Positions 10,766 through 22,389 are shown, counted from the first letter of the stretch. The stretch is DNA of 64,000 nucleotides from Limnephilus marmoratus (GCA_917880885.1 OU862923.1:22542770-22606769); one strand, 5' to 3'. The notes: generated by a model from the letters alone, not told the origin. Numbers and translations: made by a program.

Positions 10766-11498
10766 CGAAACAAAAAATTTGTTATCGATTTTGTGGTTCT
10801 TTCATTTTATTTGAGTTTTCTTTTCCTAGTAAATCAAGTCCGAAGTTGGAATTTTTCAGGTCAAATTTGAAAAAAAAATAGGTCGCGGGGGTGTTAATAT
10901 TAACTGTTCAATGTCTTTTAAAATGCGTAGACCAGGCTCCAAAAGTTATTTTTTTTTACCGTTTGATTGCCGAAAAAGGTACAAAAAATCGAAATGCTCA
11001 GTTCGAAAAAACAAAGTTGATGTGATATAGGATCAGCAGATTCCTTCTTGTACGACGAGTTTTCAATTTTTTCAACAATTTGAAGGGAACTTTGGCACTA
11101 GTAGCTAGTAGTGAGTAGTGACATTGACGCGACATGCTTACGATAGTGCATAAAAATACCTTTGCTTTTACCTACCTCTACGAATATTGTAAACGTAATC
11201 TATTCGAACACGAAAGGCATCAGGGTGTTCTTGGAATAATGATTACACCAAGAAGAGATTATTACGCAGAAAATAACATCAGATACATTGGAATTCAATG
11301 CGCCTTCAACAGTAAACCATCTGTGAACATTAAGGCCCGATAGTGAGCATTCAAAAAGATGCTGAAGATGGTTTGGAAGAGAGATATGTGAATACGCAAG
11401 TTAGAGTTAGAATGTTTAAAAACTTTTATAATTAAGCGAAAATTGTGAAAATATTTAATAAAACACGGCTCGTTTAAAATAGATGACAAAGTTGAAAG
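10766..11498. other. Unassigned stretch with a 69-codon frame of unknown value
   Basis: The plus-strand frame 11134-11343 (69 codons) has no recognised motif, no evident promoter and no neighbours to support it. I do not call it a gene. The rest is AT-rich without visible repeats. Confidence 0.3.
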
Positions 11499-12334
11499 CA
11501 GTGGCGGCGTAGGGTAGATTGGCACCCGGGGCGGTTTTGTATTGAGCACCCCTAGTTAAAATAAAACACCAAATACTAAACATGCTTACGAGACTTAATT
11601 TTACTAATATATTCGATCACATTATCCTAATTTATTACCTGTCTCTTTCAGTTCATAAAAATAGAAAGATTGGTTAGTCGCGCTTGGCTCATTGTGGACC
11701 TTAAGTACGATTTTAATAATTTTAACTCTGAAAAGCTCCTTTCACACGCAGCCACCAAAACACATATTGTTAAAAAAAACTCAAGCCTCGATTACATTGA
11801 GCAAGTTTACAAGCTACCAGCCGGCGTATTCACTATCTGCTAGTGAACTCGCTTAGTGTAATCATATAATTAGCTAACTAGCAGATTTTTGCACTGAAGC
11901 AGTTTACTAGCAGATAGTGAATACTCCAGCTAGTAGCTTGTGAACTCGCTTAGTGTAATCGAGGCTTAAGACATAGCGCTAAACTTGGAACAGACTCAAA
12001 ATAGCCCCATTTTACGATGAAGACTATGTCATCGGAGACTATGTCATCTTAGGGAATGAATGCAACATGAATTCATTCTTTTAGGGAATTAAAAATTATA
12101 TTCGAAAAAATAAAAATATAGTTGCGATGCGTTTCAAAATATGTATTAGTATCTATGCAGGTATGTAGCTAGGTACAAGAGTAGGTAGTTATTTATTGAT
12201 ATGTCTTTATAGAGGGAGATTTTGTACATTCCTTGACTGTATGAGTTACTGTTAAGCACCGAGGGGTGACAACGACAACTCGTTGTCACTCGTTGTACCC
12301 GGGGCGGACCGCCCCCCCCCTTCCGCCGCCACTG
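11499..12334. mobile_element. Non-autonomous hAT element with perfect 8-bp target duplication
   Basis: The ends are CAGTGGCGGC on the left and GCCGCCACTG on the right, followed inward by ACCCGGGGCGG on both sides in inverse orientation. The 8-bp duplication GTTGAAAG flanks it exactly (11491-11498 and 12335-12342). hAT transposons create 8-bp duplications and often start CAG. No transposase reading is visible, and a foldback element is nested at 11783-11966. Confidence 0.85.
11783..11966. mobile_element. Foldback element nested in the hAT
   Basis: Arms begin AAGCCTCGATTACA at both ends in inverse orientation, and continue through GAGCAAGTTTACAAGCTAC (left) against the GTAGCTTGTGAACTCGCTTA counterpart (right). 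Further in, TATTCACTATCTGCTAGT pairs with ACTAGCAGATAGTGAATA. Its centre repeats pieces of the arms (CTCGCTTAGTGTAATC occurs twice). No clear target duplication. Confidence 0.7.
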
Positions 12335-12800
12335 GTTGAAAGTAGCATTTAAAGATGCTCTGTGATTTTTTTTATACCTATAACACGTTAAAGATCATAA
12401 CAAAATGTGTTTAAATCATTTCGGCTCGGCAAATGTATAGATATTACTTTTGCAAACTTCTTTCAGACATTATCTTGTGTAGGTAGGTACCATCACATTG
12501 AAAAAAATAACGATTTCACATTTGAAAAAATAAGCTTTACGGAACCATTATGAATAATATAAAAAATAATGTCCACCATTATGAACTGTTGACGGAACGT
12601 ACACACAAATTTACATCCCAAACGGTCAAGTTGAAACTCGGTCAAATAATTAATGTTTTATTCCGCATTTCAAGTTGTTTTTGATTTTTTTTACTTTTGG
12701 AAATCTATTCCTGCTTTTTTAAATGTGATCGCCGTACTGTCCGGAACATATGGAACTATGGCATCCATACCATATATTTTTGTTAACTATTCAGATCTGG
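12335..12800. other. Unassigned AT-rich stretch
   Basis: No coding frame or repeat structure noticed. Confidence 0.35.
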
Positions 12801-12976
12801 GGGCCTAGTCACTAATTTTTGTAAACCTCCGTTTCATGAAGTTACGGGTTTAGCTACGTCACATACCCGTATTTTGACAGATTCGCCAACTTAAATAACA
12901 ACAACAACGGGTATGTGACGTAGCTAAACCCGTAACTTCATGAAACGGAGGTTTACAAAAATTAGTGACTAGGCCC
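12801..12976. mobile_element. Foldback MITE with perfectly matching 70-bp arms
   Basis: 12801-12870 and 12907-12976 are exact reverse complements (GGGCCTAGTCAC... to ...CACATACCCGT) around a 36-nt centre. Identity over the full arm suggests either a recent insertion or arm correction by gene conversion. No target duplication could be defined with confidence. Confidence 0.8.
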
Positions 12977-13234
12977 ACAGGTTACCAAACATGGAAAAGT
13001 AATTTCAATCAATGTTTTTATTCAGGATCATGCGAACAATACTGATGGTATCACTTTCAATTTATTATACCTACCTTTTTAGTTCGTGTAATGTAAAATC
13101 CTGTGTTTTTGATTTGAAATTTTGATCGCTTGGAAATATTATGAATGCTTTATTTAATTAAATACCGCGAGTAGAACATATCCTGGCCTTTGCTGTAATC
13201 AAGTATTTTTATAAACCTAACTAACTAAAACTAA

Positions 13235-14312
13235 CTAACCATCACGCCGTTTCCCCGCAGGGGTAGGCAGGGAGGACGGACCGCCAAACAACACAGTCTT
13301 GGCACACACTGCCTCGTTCACATTAATACATCGTCTTATACATGCTCTTCCATTATTCTGACTCTTGACATGGCCCGACTCAAGTATCTGATTCACTTGG
13401 TCGTGCCATGTCTTTCTCGGGCGTCCCCGACTTCTTCTACCATTCACATTTGCGTCATATATTCTCCTTACACTCCTTTCCTCGTTAATTTGCTCTACAT
13501 GCCCAAACCATCGGAGCGTTCCTTTCTTAATCTTAATCATTAAGCTTACATCAGCCTTGCATTCTTTGCGGATCTCCACGTTTCTCACACTTTATCTTAC
13601 ATGGTTTTACCACACGCACGCCTCAGAGATCTCATTTCTACAGCATTGTCTTTTCATCCTTCCTCTGCCAGTTCCATGCCTCACTGCCATACATCAGGGT
13701 AGGTACCAGTACTCCATTCAGTCGTCAGGCGGTTCAGTCCTCCATTAATAGAGTTACCTGCATTCACCCTTCTTTCAATATCCCTATCAGCCTTCCCATC
13801 TCTCGTAAACATACTTACCAAATGAACAAACTCATCCACCTGCTCCAAGAATTCATCATTCACAACTATGTTGCACATTGTTTTCGTACTCTCTCTTTCA
13901 AATACCATGACTTTAGACTTACTTACGTTCATTAACTCATTCTTCATACAAACTTCGTTCATCCTAGACACGAGAGACTGTAGATCTTCCATACTGTTAG
14001 ATATCAGCACTGCATCATCAGCGTACAATAGGCAACATACTTTCAGATTACTAAATTTCGCGCCCAATTCCATCTCTTTCGATTCTTGCATAGATTGAAT
14101 AACCACGGTGACATTACGCAGCCTTGTTTAACACCTTTTGTGATGTCAAATCACCCCGTAAAATCGCCGTTCTCCCTAATATATGCAACGCTTCCCTCAT
14201 ATAGAGACGCAATTGCCTTTATGAGATTCGTATTCACTCCGTACTTGGACAACACCTTCCATAGCTTTTTCCTTCAACTCGGTCGTATGCTTTTTGTAGA
14301 TCTGCGTTTATA
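13235..14312 (-). pseudogene. RTE-like LINE reverse transcriptase and C-terminal domain, frameshifted
   Basis: Read from 14312 downward, the order is ADLQKAYDRVE (motif A), LIKAIASLYEG, an in-frame stop, GVKQGCVMSPWLFN, a frameshift, then LLYADDAVLISNSMEDLQ (catalytic YADD), a DGKADRDIERRVNAG thumb segment, and finally LRWFGHVEQ and RSRGRPRKTWHDQV. This order and the RWFGHV/GRPRKTW end are typical of RTE/BovB-type elements. The 3' tail near 13210-13235 is a short GTTA-like repeat on the minus strand. Several frameshifts and at least one stop make it inactive. Confidence 0.85.
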
Positions 14313-14402
14313 AACCCAGAATAAATAAATTATCAGGCCCATAAAAATATTTTTAATTCTAAAGTCTTTGATATAGTTTTATTTCATAATGTGGCAGATT
14401 AA

Positions 14403-14785
14403 GGGAGTATTTCACCATCCAGGAGGATGAGGACATAAATTATCCATAGGGGGCATACATTAATTATGTGATCAGTTTTTCTTACAATCTAGACCCTCCC
14501 CCCCTTGGTGAGATAAATTTGGGCCACTTCGTATATTCTTTTCAAGTAACGTGAGATTTTGCTGGACCCCCTCCCCCCCTTTTTGAGCTCACGTAATGTG
14601 TATGCCCCGTTTTATTTATTTAAAAAGTCCGAGTTTACTATTCGGTACTTGAACCTATGAATAGTGGCTACATATTAAGATAAGTTAACCTAGTTTTTTT
14701 TACCTGTTGCGAGTATTAATAAATTTGTATATTTATTAATATTCGATATCGCATGAATGAACTAGGAGGATGGTAAAATACCCCC
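14403..14785. mobile_element. PIF/Harbinger-like MITE with TAA target duplication
   Basis: The ends GGGAGTATTTCACCATCC and, inverted, GGGGGTATTTTACCATCC are flanked by TAA (14400-14402 and 14786-14788). A TWA target and G-rich termini fit PIF/Harbinger. Parts of the same family lie at 41135-41215 and 44438-44525. It holds a second MITE at 14449-14608. Confidence 0.65.
14449..14608. mobile_element. Nested MITE with C-rich core
   Basis: GGGGCATACATTAATTATGTGA on the left is matched by the inverse of CACGTAATGTGTATGCCCC on the right, enclosing CCCTCCCCCCC runs. It resembles the polyC-core MITEs at 27125, 49811 and 58993. A clean TWA duplication is not visible here. Confidence 0.6.
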
Positions 14786-15048
14786 TAAGTTCTTTAGAAT
14801 TATCGGAAAAAAATTAACGCGAACGTCACAAAATAAAATAAAACTTTTATTATCGCGATGTTCATATCAAAACAGGCAGTTGGTGAATTGGGAATTCAAC
14901 TTTATCGCCATCTGCAAAAGAATCTGCAAACTTAATCGACATCTCCATCCGCCTCATCAAACTAGGAGTGCTTGATATCGCCCGATTCCTAATGCTACAC
15001 GTTGAGGTGCATCGACAAACGATCTGTCCTATCAACGGATGTTATCTT

Positions 15049-16061
15049 TAGAGATGCCACGAATATTCGGCTGCTATTAAGTATTCGGCCTAATCGACTA
15101 CTTTTTTAACTATTCAGTATTCGGCCGAATATACCAAACCATGAAAAATAAACGCCCAGTATTATCTACTCACAATTTTTTTTAATTTAACAAAATATCA
15201 GCATATTTAACACTTAAAATCTATCAGTGTTAGGTTATGATGAATGAAAACATTTTTTCAGCATTTGTTGATAGCAAACGATTGCACTTTTCATCGTAAA
15301 TTATACCTACTTCTGAAAAAAGCCGCTCGTATACACTGCTCGCGGGAGATGATAAATAAATCTTTGCAAATTCTGCTAATTTAGTGTTTTGCGTTTGCTG
15401 ACCACCACTTGTAAGGGTCTTCTATCCGATTTAGGCGACCAGTTTTCATGTATTTTTAAGATATACACACTAAAAGTATCAATGTATTTTTTAAGATATA
15501 CACACTATAAGTAACACAATTTGATGTACCAATCAACAAATAATGCGTGTTGTGGTATGACCTACTCGCAAATGAAAAAAATACGCCCACGGCGTGATTA
15601 CCGCACGCACTTCAATGATGCACTTGAGGTTTCCACCGCATACCCGCCCCGGTATAAGTAACTTATGGTTACTCCTTCAGGGCTCTCACAAGGAAGCTAA
15701 TTGTTTTTATTTGAACGTCTCTACATTTAATTAAACGAAGCTAGACCCTCAATGTCCCCGCATACGGTGTTAACGAGCAGTATGCAAGTGCTTTATATGT
15801 ACAGGTTAGTATTAAATAATTAAATAAATATACATTACCTCTTTCTTTGGGGAAAAGCAGAGGGGATAAATAAAATTTTCAAGTGTAGGCGGGATGCCTA
15901 CCCTGCCAGTTTCAAAACTTCAATGATGCAGGTCGGAAATCTGTGACCCGCAAAATGTACTAAGTGTCACCGAATATTCGGCCGCCGAATATTTGTCGCT
16001 TCGGCCGAGAGCCTAGCCGAATATTCGGTATTCGGCAAAATCACTATTCGTGGCATCTCTA
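15049..16061 (-). mobile_element. Decayed hAT transposon with 8-bp target duplication
   Basis: The termini TAGAGATGCCACGAATA (15049) and TATTCGTGGCATCTCTA (..16061) are inverse copies. The flanks GTTATCTT (15041-15048) and GTTATCTC (16062-16069) are an 8-bp target duplication with one difference. Subterminal regions are rich in the palindromic word CGAATATTCG and variants such as TATTCGGCC. A transposase remnant lies on the minus strand at 15230-15440. Confidence 0.85.
15230..15440 (-). pseudogene. hAT transposase C-terminal dimerisation domain remnant
   Basis: The minus strand reads DPYKWWSANAKH, then after a frameshift LAEFAKIYLSSPASSVYERL and LFSEVGIIYDEKCNRLLS, to a stop at 15230-15232. 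This is the WW...LA..YLS.PASSV.ERLFS pattern of the hATC dimerisation domain. The catalytic core of the transposase is missing, so only the C-terminal ~65 residues survive. Confidence 0.8.
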
Positions 16062-16069
16062 GTTATCTC

Positions 16070-17040
16070 TACTAATAAACCCCCTTTTTAAAATTTCCAA
16101 TCCCGCCTGACCAGTGACCAGGCCATTGCATTGTGATGGCCTGATGGTGTATTGTTAAATTTACGTGTGCCCGCTGCTATCAAAGTGGTCAGTCTGTCCG
16201 ATGGACCACTCCCAGCTTCCCATTCATTCTGCCGTGATTCAATCTCCCTGTCTGTGGCCGGCAGACCGTTATTGGGTTATTATTCGCTTTATTTGCAATG
16301 CATTACTTCCGGCGGTTCCCGGCCGAAAAAAAACATGTAAAAATACTTCCCAAATACAGATATAATTAGATTGTTTATTCCCGGTTTTGTTGTGTGGTAT
16401 TTTTAATTCTGTTTGAAAATTTAAAAAACGTGGCGATCAATGTCGGAGTACCATTGCATTTAGGTCCCACCCAGGCGTCATGAGATCAAACCCTCGGCTG
16501 ACTAAGTCCTCCATCACGACCCAAGCAACATTTTCCGCTTATTGTGATGGTAATAGGAAGATATTCAAATTATTATCGGGTTATTCATAACCCGGGAAAG
16601 AAAGACCGGGCGGGGGTCGTGGGTTTGATTTGTACAGTTTTAATCTGATTTTACACAATTTTACGCATTTGTGCTTCTAAAGAAGAAGAATTGTATTGTA
16701 CCTTGTACCCAGTGCAGTACCTACGCCAATTCCTTTTTTTGCCTTTACCTACAAACATACTCTAAATCTTGTATTTATAATATGTATATCTATTGAAACT
16801 ATCATAAGATCAATAACAATAACATCACCTAATTATGTGATTCCCTAACAATGCATTCCCTGAATCGATGAATGAGCGAACCTTATGACTTGAAATTATA
16901 TGATTGTAAAATTATTATTGTATAATTTAAAGACAAAGGCATATATGCATTGTCTGCATATATGCCTTAACGTGAATACACATAAGTTCTTTTTTGATAC
17001 CGCTCTAGTCACAACTCTCGAAGCCATTGGAATTATAGGA
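16070..17040. other. Unassigned stretch
   Basis: Moderate GC content up to about 16640 (CGGGAAAGAAAGACCGGGCGGGGGTCG), then AT-rich. Nothing could be matched to a known family from inspection. It may be the flank of an older element into which the hAT inserted. Confidence 0.3.
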
Positions 17041-17095
17041 TCCCCAATTTTTATTTTTTAAACGACTTCGAAAAGGAGGAGGTTCTCAATTCGAC

Positions 17096-17132
<37 letters not shown>

Positions 17133-17860
17133 GTTTTTATGTTTGTTTTCAGAACTTTCGACTGGGTGAACCGATATTGATGATTCTTTTTTTATTTGAA
17201 AGCTGGTGCTTCCCGTGTGGTCCCATTTTAATTTGGTTCAGTTCTGACAATGGCATCCATGAGAAAATCATATAGGTCTTAAATTTGCATCAAGTATGTG
17301 CGCGACAAATGGACGAATAACTCAATATCACGCCAACCGATTTCGATGATTCTTTTTTTATTGGAAAGGATGTACTTCAAGGGTAGTTTGATGAGAGTTT
17401 GGTTAGGTTCTGATTATGGGATCCATGACAAAGTAACGGAACTCTCCAATTCTGAAGAACAAATTTACGATACTCGGCCGAATCTTAATCGAATTAGTTA
17501 GTGTACTTCAGATTCACTAAAAATCAAAAAATAAACAAAAATTTTAACGAAACAAAAAGTAAAAAAATAATTTCGTATTCTTCTACAACTTTATAACCAG
17601 TATTATAGTTATTTTTGGAGTCGGTGTCAACCAAGGTACCCGTGGCCCGGCGTGTTCACTTGACAGCTCCTCTCCCGCCGACACCGACTCCAAAAATAAC
17701 AATCGTACGTACATATTGATGAGTAGAAAAGGTAAGTTGATTATAAAGTTGTAGAAGAATACGAAATTATTTTTTTTACTTTTTAGTGCATTTTTTGAAG
17801 TCGTTTTTTTGTTTTGTTAAAATTTTTGTTTATTATTATTTAGTAACTGTATATTTTTTA
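17041..17860. repeat. Lepidopteran-type interspersed repeat with long inverted repeat
   Basis: It starts with TTTAAACGACTTCGAAAAGG and GGAGGAGGTTCTCAATTCG, a word I associate with dispersed repeats in moth and butterfly genomes. A run of 27 T lies at 17100-17126. CCGATnTnGATGATTCTTTTT units recur at 17172 and 17338. The distal part is a palindrome: 17530-17600 and 17735-17833 are inverse copies (TTTCGTATTCTTCTACAAC / GTTGTAGAAGAATACGAAA), with GTTATTTTTGGAGTCGGTGTC and its inverse inside. Confidence 0.55.
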
Positions 17861-17899
17861 TTTTTTACATTTTTATATCAAACATGTTAGGTATACATA

Positions 17900-18660
17900 T
17901 ATAAAATAGAAAATATATTCGTAGTCCTCCTCACTAGGAGACCCTGTGCTGAGGGGGACTATGCTTTGGATAAGTTTTCAGCGACTTCTATGGTTTAACT
18001 TCATTGTTTGGATAAGGTTTTCGAGAAACTTCTATGACGATGTTTTAAGTATAGTAGTAAGTCCATTTTCCGATAGTTCCTTCAGCCAACATTGAATGTC
18101 CTTAATGTAGCTATTTTTTGTTTTAATTTGTTTGACATAAGTGGGAGTTTGTTATATAATTTTACTGCTAAAAATTCAGAAATTCTTTGTCCGAATGAAG
18201 AGTTGCACTTTGGTATGTCTGTTTGTTTGGCTCTGGTTTTATGAGCATGTGAGGTGAATCATTCATTCAGCCTCTGAATCATTTTTGTGGTGATGTACTA
18301 GAATGTTTTTGGCATAGATTTTCTGTATGCTGGGAACATCAAACTGTTTAAAAATTTTTGTTGTTGACGTCCTTATGGGGACCTTTTGGTATGGTCTTTA
18401 TGATGCAATTCTGAGTTACCTTAAGGTTTTTTATGTGATTAGATGCTGCTGAGCCCCATTCTATTACTCCATATTCCAAGCGAGAGTGGCATAAAGCATA
18501 ATATACTCTCTTTGAATCCCTCATTGACAAGATGTTTCGTAATTTTTTGAAGAAGTAGATGAGTTTTGTTAGCTTTTTTGAGGTAAGATCAATGTGTGAA
18601 TTCCACTGTAGTTTTTCATCAATTTCCATCTCAAGATATTTAATACTTTTTGTTTGGGTT
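17900..18660 (-). pseudogene. LINE-D reverse transcriptase C-terminal fragment
   Basis: The minus strand carries YLEMEIDEKLQWNSHID, KKLTKLIYFFKKLRNILS and YYALCHSRLEYGVIEWGSA, the thumb/C-terminal region of a non-LTR reverse transcriptase related to the LINE at 63069-63822 (EAHIDNTVQKLRKLCHIF, YFALFQSIATYGIVGWGGC). The frame stops at 18348 and an AT-rich 3' region follows. The 5' side meets the 3' tail of a LINE-A copy at about 18665. Confidence 0.8.
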
Positions 18661-18664
18661 ATGG

Positions 18665-19392
18665 TTTTTTTTTGCATTAACTCCACACAGGAGGCCCTGA
18701 GGGAAATTATTTTCCTCAGGGATTATTTTCCTATGTCATCTGGGATGCTGTGTGGAGGGTCTTTTTGAGGAGAGGAAGGAATGAACATTTGTCTTGAAGA
18801 GACCCATGTTGTAGGAAGGAGGAAACACAGAGGCCGGCAAATCATTCCACAGCCGAGCTGTTGAACACAAGAACGAGTCGAAGAAACGACCCGTTCTCAT
18901 GTGACAAATGTCAACCATGTACAAATGTTGGGCACGCGTTTGCGTGTTTCCCGATTATGCACCGGTGCCGAAGGGATCAATGATGCTAGTTCCTCGGAGC
19001 ATCTTCCATTGTAATACCGGTAGAACAAGGATAGCATTCCCACCCGACGCCTGTGCTCTAAAGATTGCAATCCGTCTGTTAAGATGGGAGAATCTATCAA
19101 TCGGACCGCCCGTTTCTGCACAGAGTCGAGGGTATTTTTCAGGTAGGTATTTTGGAGCTCCAGACCAGAGATGGCTGCCGAATTCAACCGTGGGGCGTAC
19201 TTGTGATTTGTACAAGGTTAGCAGTTGTGTACTATTAAAGTATCTGCGGGCCCTGTACAGTGCGCCCAGTTTTTGGGAGGCTAACTTTACTCTGGCTTCG
19301 ATGGAGCCCCCATACCTGAGCTGGTCACTTAGGGTTACACCAAGCATATCAATGGAGGGCCTGTTCGGAAGATTGCTTGGCAGGAACATTGT
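18665..19392 (-). pseudogene. LINE-A copy, 5'-truncated and frameshifted
   Basis: On the minus strand the LINE-A protein runs through three frames: NLPNRPSIDMLGVTLSDQLR to SGAPKYL, then KNTLDSVQKRAVRLIDSPIL, then VDICHMRTGRFFDSFLCSTA to SKRPSTQHPR (stop 18736). It is closely similar to 2853-3770. The 3' hairpin is present at 18693-18720 with a short local duplication of TTATTTTCC. A run of A joins it to LINE-D. Confidence 0.88.
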
Positions 19393-19394
19393 AG

Positions 19395-19850
19395 AAAAGT
19401 ATTTTGGGCAGGCTGTGTAGGTTAAAGGTAATGGGTAGAGGAAGGAGATGGAAATACGGAGGTTGGTAGTACCCAGCTATTTAGAAATTGTCACCATTTA
19501 GTCAATTCGGATTTGTTTTGAGGCTGAAGGTAGCGGAGAGTAGAAGGAGATGGAGAAGAAGAAAATGGGAAAGTATGGGCTATTCGGGTCTGGTCGCAAA
19601 ACGCAGCTAAAGCAATTTCAAGCAACGTTTTAATTCTGAATGTTAGTCTTTCACCAGCGCTGTACTGAGAATCTTCCACTCTGGAACGTGCCGCAAATGT
19701 ACAAAATGTTTTTTAATGAATAAAATGTTGTTTTAATCATTCCAGTAATCCTAAAATACGGTTAAACAACACAAACAAAAATATTATTTGAACACGCGAC
19801 TACCAGATTCATGGTCGAGAGCCTCACCCCTCTACCACGGAGGCCGTGAA
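19395..19850 (-). mobile_element. SINE-2 copy with eroded tRNA-like head
   Basis: Body words GAGGCTGAAGGTAG, GCAACGTTTnAATTCTGAATG and CTTCCACTCTGGAACGTGCCGC match the other SINE-2 copies in the same orientation. The head lies at 19790-19848 (minus strand: ACGGCCTCCGTGGTAGAGG and GAATCTGGTAGTCGCG). Part of the body is duplicated (19425-19460 and 19515-19560). Confidence 0.7.
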
Positions 19851-20479
19851 ATAATTTAAGACGCTTTTCGCTAGGCACTAAACACTTAGCGTAGTTACTT
19901 TTCATGTGGGTATGTGTTTTTATGGCCCATAAGCCTATCAAAGTTTTTTGCTCCCGCTATCATTGCTCTTTGTCACTGTGACAGAATAAATAATGAAAAC
20001 GGGAAATATCCCTCTTGAAAAAAATAAATAATAAGAGATACAAGATTTTATGATCCTCTCTTATCGCTATTTGATCGAGTTTATCCCGACGTCGACATAA
20101 CGAAGACACCATCCGGCGTGCAATATTGAAGGAAATAATAATAATAATACTTAAAGACAAAATTTACGATCGATAAATTTGGCCCAAATTTTTGCAAAAT
20201 TCGGCAAATACAGCCTGGTAACTTGTAACTCGATCGGACGCCCAAATACGAAGTAATTTGCTCCGGAGTGTTTTTTCGATATTGATACGAATTTTTGTTT
20301 ATCGAGTTTGGTACGTTCCATTGATGGGTTGGAATTTATATTATAAATATCTGTTTTCGCGTGGTGCGCGAGTTTTTGTAGCATTTTTATTTTAAAATAT
20401 TACCTATTGTTTAGAATAAACAAAATACGTACAAAAATGAATGATATCAGATATACTTTCCAGCTTTAAGCTTCTAATA
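19851..20479. other. Unassigned AT-rich stretch
   Basis: Short frames only, and no repeat boundaries recognised. Confidence 0.35.
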
Positions 20480-20930
20480 TGTCCAGCAACACCCCTGCCA
20501 TAGGTCACCCTAAGTGGTTCGCTACACTTGGTGATTTAGCAGGGGTGAAGTTTTGGGTGGCGTGCTTCTTAGGGTGAAGTTTTTCTAGGTCTTGGTGGCG
20601 AAAGCATTTGCTCTCCTACTGCGTGGCGAGCCGGATCGGGAGAGACTGCTTGAGGCAGACACAATCTAGGCCTCTCCATCCGGACTCTTGCGACCCATCG
20701 GCTTGCGCCGCAGTGGGATGGATGGATTCATACATCTATCACTCCTGGACACATTGACTCACTCCTGGACCAGATTCCTACACACCCCTAATACCTTTTT
20801 TCATCCCGGAACTTCCTTTCCTCCGTTTCCCTAAAAAGACCTTCCAAAAATCATCCCTAAAGATGATATAGGCCCTGAGGGTTTTTTTCCTCAGGGCCTC
20901 CTGTATGGAGCTACTGCAAAAAAAGCCTTC
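20480..20930 (+). mobile_element. SINE-1 copy (LINE-A-tailed)
   Basis: It runs from ACACCCCTGCCATAGGTCACC through AAGTGGTTCGCTACACTTGG to CCCTAAAAAGACCTTCC and the 3' hairpin GGCCCTGAGG/CCTCAGGGCC (20871-20898), ending CTACTGCAAAAAAA. The last ~100 bp match the end of the LINE-A coding region and its 3' untranslated region. Confidence 0.8.
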
Positions 20931-21974
20931 GTTTACGATTGATTGCCAACGTTCTGGCAGTTTTTCGATTCCAAGCCTGAATAAATCAAATTGTTTAAAG
21001 GTGAAGAAGTCGTGTACATGAACGTGATTCTTTGGAGGTTTTTTTATGAGTAAGTAAATATACCTATAAAATAAAATAGATAGTGGAAAGTGTGAAAATC
21101 TGATGAAATAAGATCAGAAGAAAGCGGTGGTCTGGAAATTATCTGCAGTCAGCTCTTTGATAGCTGCTTTATAAATCCAGCAGTATGATGACATTCTCCC
21201 TGTTAAAGGCACCAAGTATGTATTCTAGAGTCTTGGGTTCCCCGATGCTGAACTCCTCGGTCAGATTCGAACGAATAGAAATGTCAGAAGTGTTTTTTGT
21301 CAATTTAATTAAACACGAATTTACTGTAAAAAATATTTTATTATAATTATCAAAGCTCAATTCTTCTGAAATCAACGACATATTCGTTTAAGAATTTCTT
21401 TGAGACGAAATAATACGTTATATTCTTTTTTTATTACATGAAAAGGGAAACTCCAGTTAATTAACGAGAGTTATACAGAAAATAAAATGCCTCATTATTT
21501 TTCTCGTATACATATTTTGTCGGATATCCGAGAAGATTTTAATGTTGTAATAAGACATAAGCTACTTTTTTCACTGTGATTTCCTGAGGTATAAAAATAC
21601 AGGCTGTATAAGGACTTTGCCTTTTAAGTAAATACGAAGGTTGCGCTCGTGCTGCGAAAGCGGAGGTTCGGAGTTCGACACTCAATGCCATACAAAAAAT
21701 ACCGACGGTTATAATTATAATTTAAAGTTTTCTATTTGGAAACAAGCATGAAACATGTTAGTTTCAGAATTTTACCAGGTGCAAACTGATAATTATTTTG
21801 TACTGGCTTTTTTCTGTGGCTTCGCTCGCGTGGTATTAGAGAGAAATTTTTGTACAAAGAAATTTCCCACGGGAATGAAATGTTTTTTTCAGGATGAAAA
21901 GTAGGCTATGTCACTTTGCAGTCATCTATCTATCCCTGTGCTAGTTTCGGTACATTTCTTTTTTCATATTTAAT
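20931..21974. other. Unassigned stretch with one small minus-strand frame
   Basis: The frame 21381-21169 (70 codons, ending in ENVIILLDL) has a balanced composition but no motif I recognise and no supporting neighbours, so it is left uncalled. A 5' or last exon of a host gene cannot be excluded. Confidence 0.25.
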
Positions 21975-22385
21975 CACATTAGCTGCACACAGGAGGCAAT
22001 AATAATTTAACAGCTGAAAAATAATTTTCCTTAGGGGATGGTGTGTAGTTCTGGGAAGGTAAAAGGTGTGAGGGGTGGGTAGGATTCTATGGGTCAGTGT
22101 GTCCAGGAAGGACGTACGAATCCGTCCCTTCCACTGCGGTGCAAGGCGAGGTTCCGAAAGATTCCTGCAGGAGAGGTCAAAAGGTCTTCCCCAACCGGTC
22201 TCTGCCGATCTTGCCTGAACGCAATGACGAATAGTTGACAAACTTCATCCCGATGAACCCGGGCACCCCTGCTAAGTTACCAAACATGGCGAACTAATTG
22301 GGGTGTCATATGGCAGAGGTGTTAATTATCCAATAAATGGTTCCCCGGGCGGCGGTGCCCATATCCCCCTGCCAAATTGAAAAAA
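21975..22385 (-). mobile_element. SINE-1 copy, near full length
   Basis: On the minus strand it runs from CAATTTGGCAGGGGGATATG with a CCGCCCGGGGAACCATTTAT head (around 22340-22385), through AACTTAGCAGGGGTGCCCGG, to a CTCCTGTGTGCAGCTAAT 3' end (21975). The 3' hairpin is broken by a substituted segment around 21997-22035. Confidence 0.75.
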
Positions 22386-22389
22386 AAAA

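Noticed and set aside
11134..11343. 69-codon frame considered as a small gene
   Set aside because: No recognisable domain or supporting context.
17100..17126. 27-T run considered as a Pol III terminator or retroposon tail
   Set aside because: It sits inside a dispersed repeat without an adjacent Pol III promoter or element end, so a simple microsatellite is likelier.
18908..19420. 170-codon plus-strand frame
   Set aside because: It lies antisense to the LINE-A copy, whose minus-strand translation has clear reverse transcriptase motifs.
21169..21381. 70-codon minus-strand frame considered as a host exon
   Set aside because: Composition is acceptable, but without splice context, motif or homology I cannot support a gene. 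Left as an open question.
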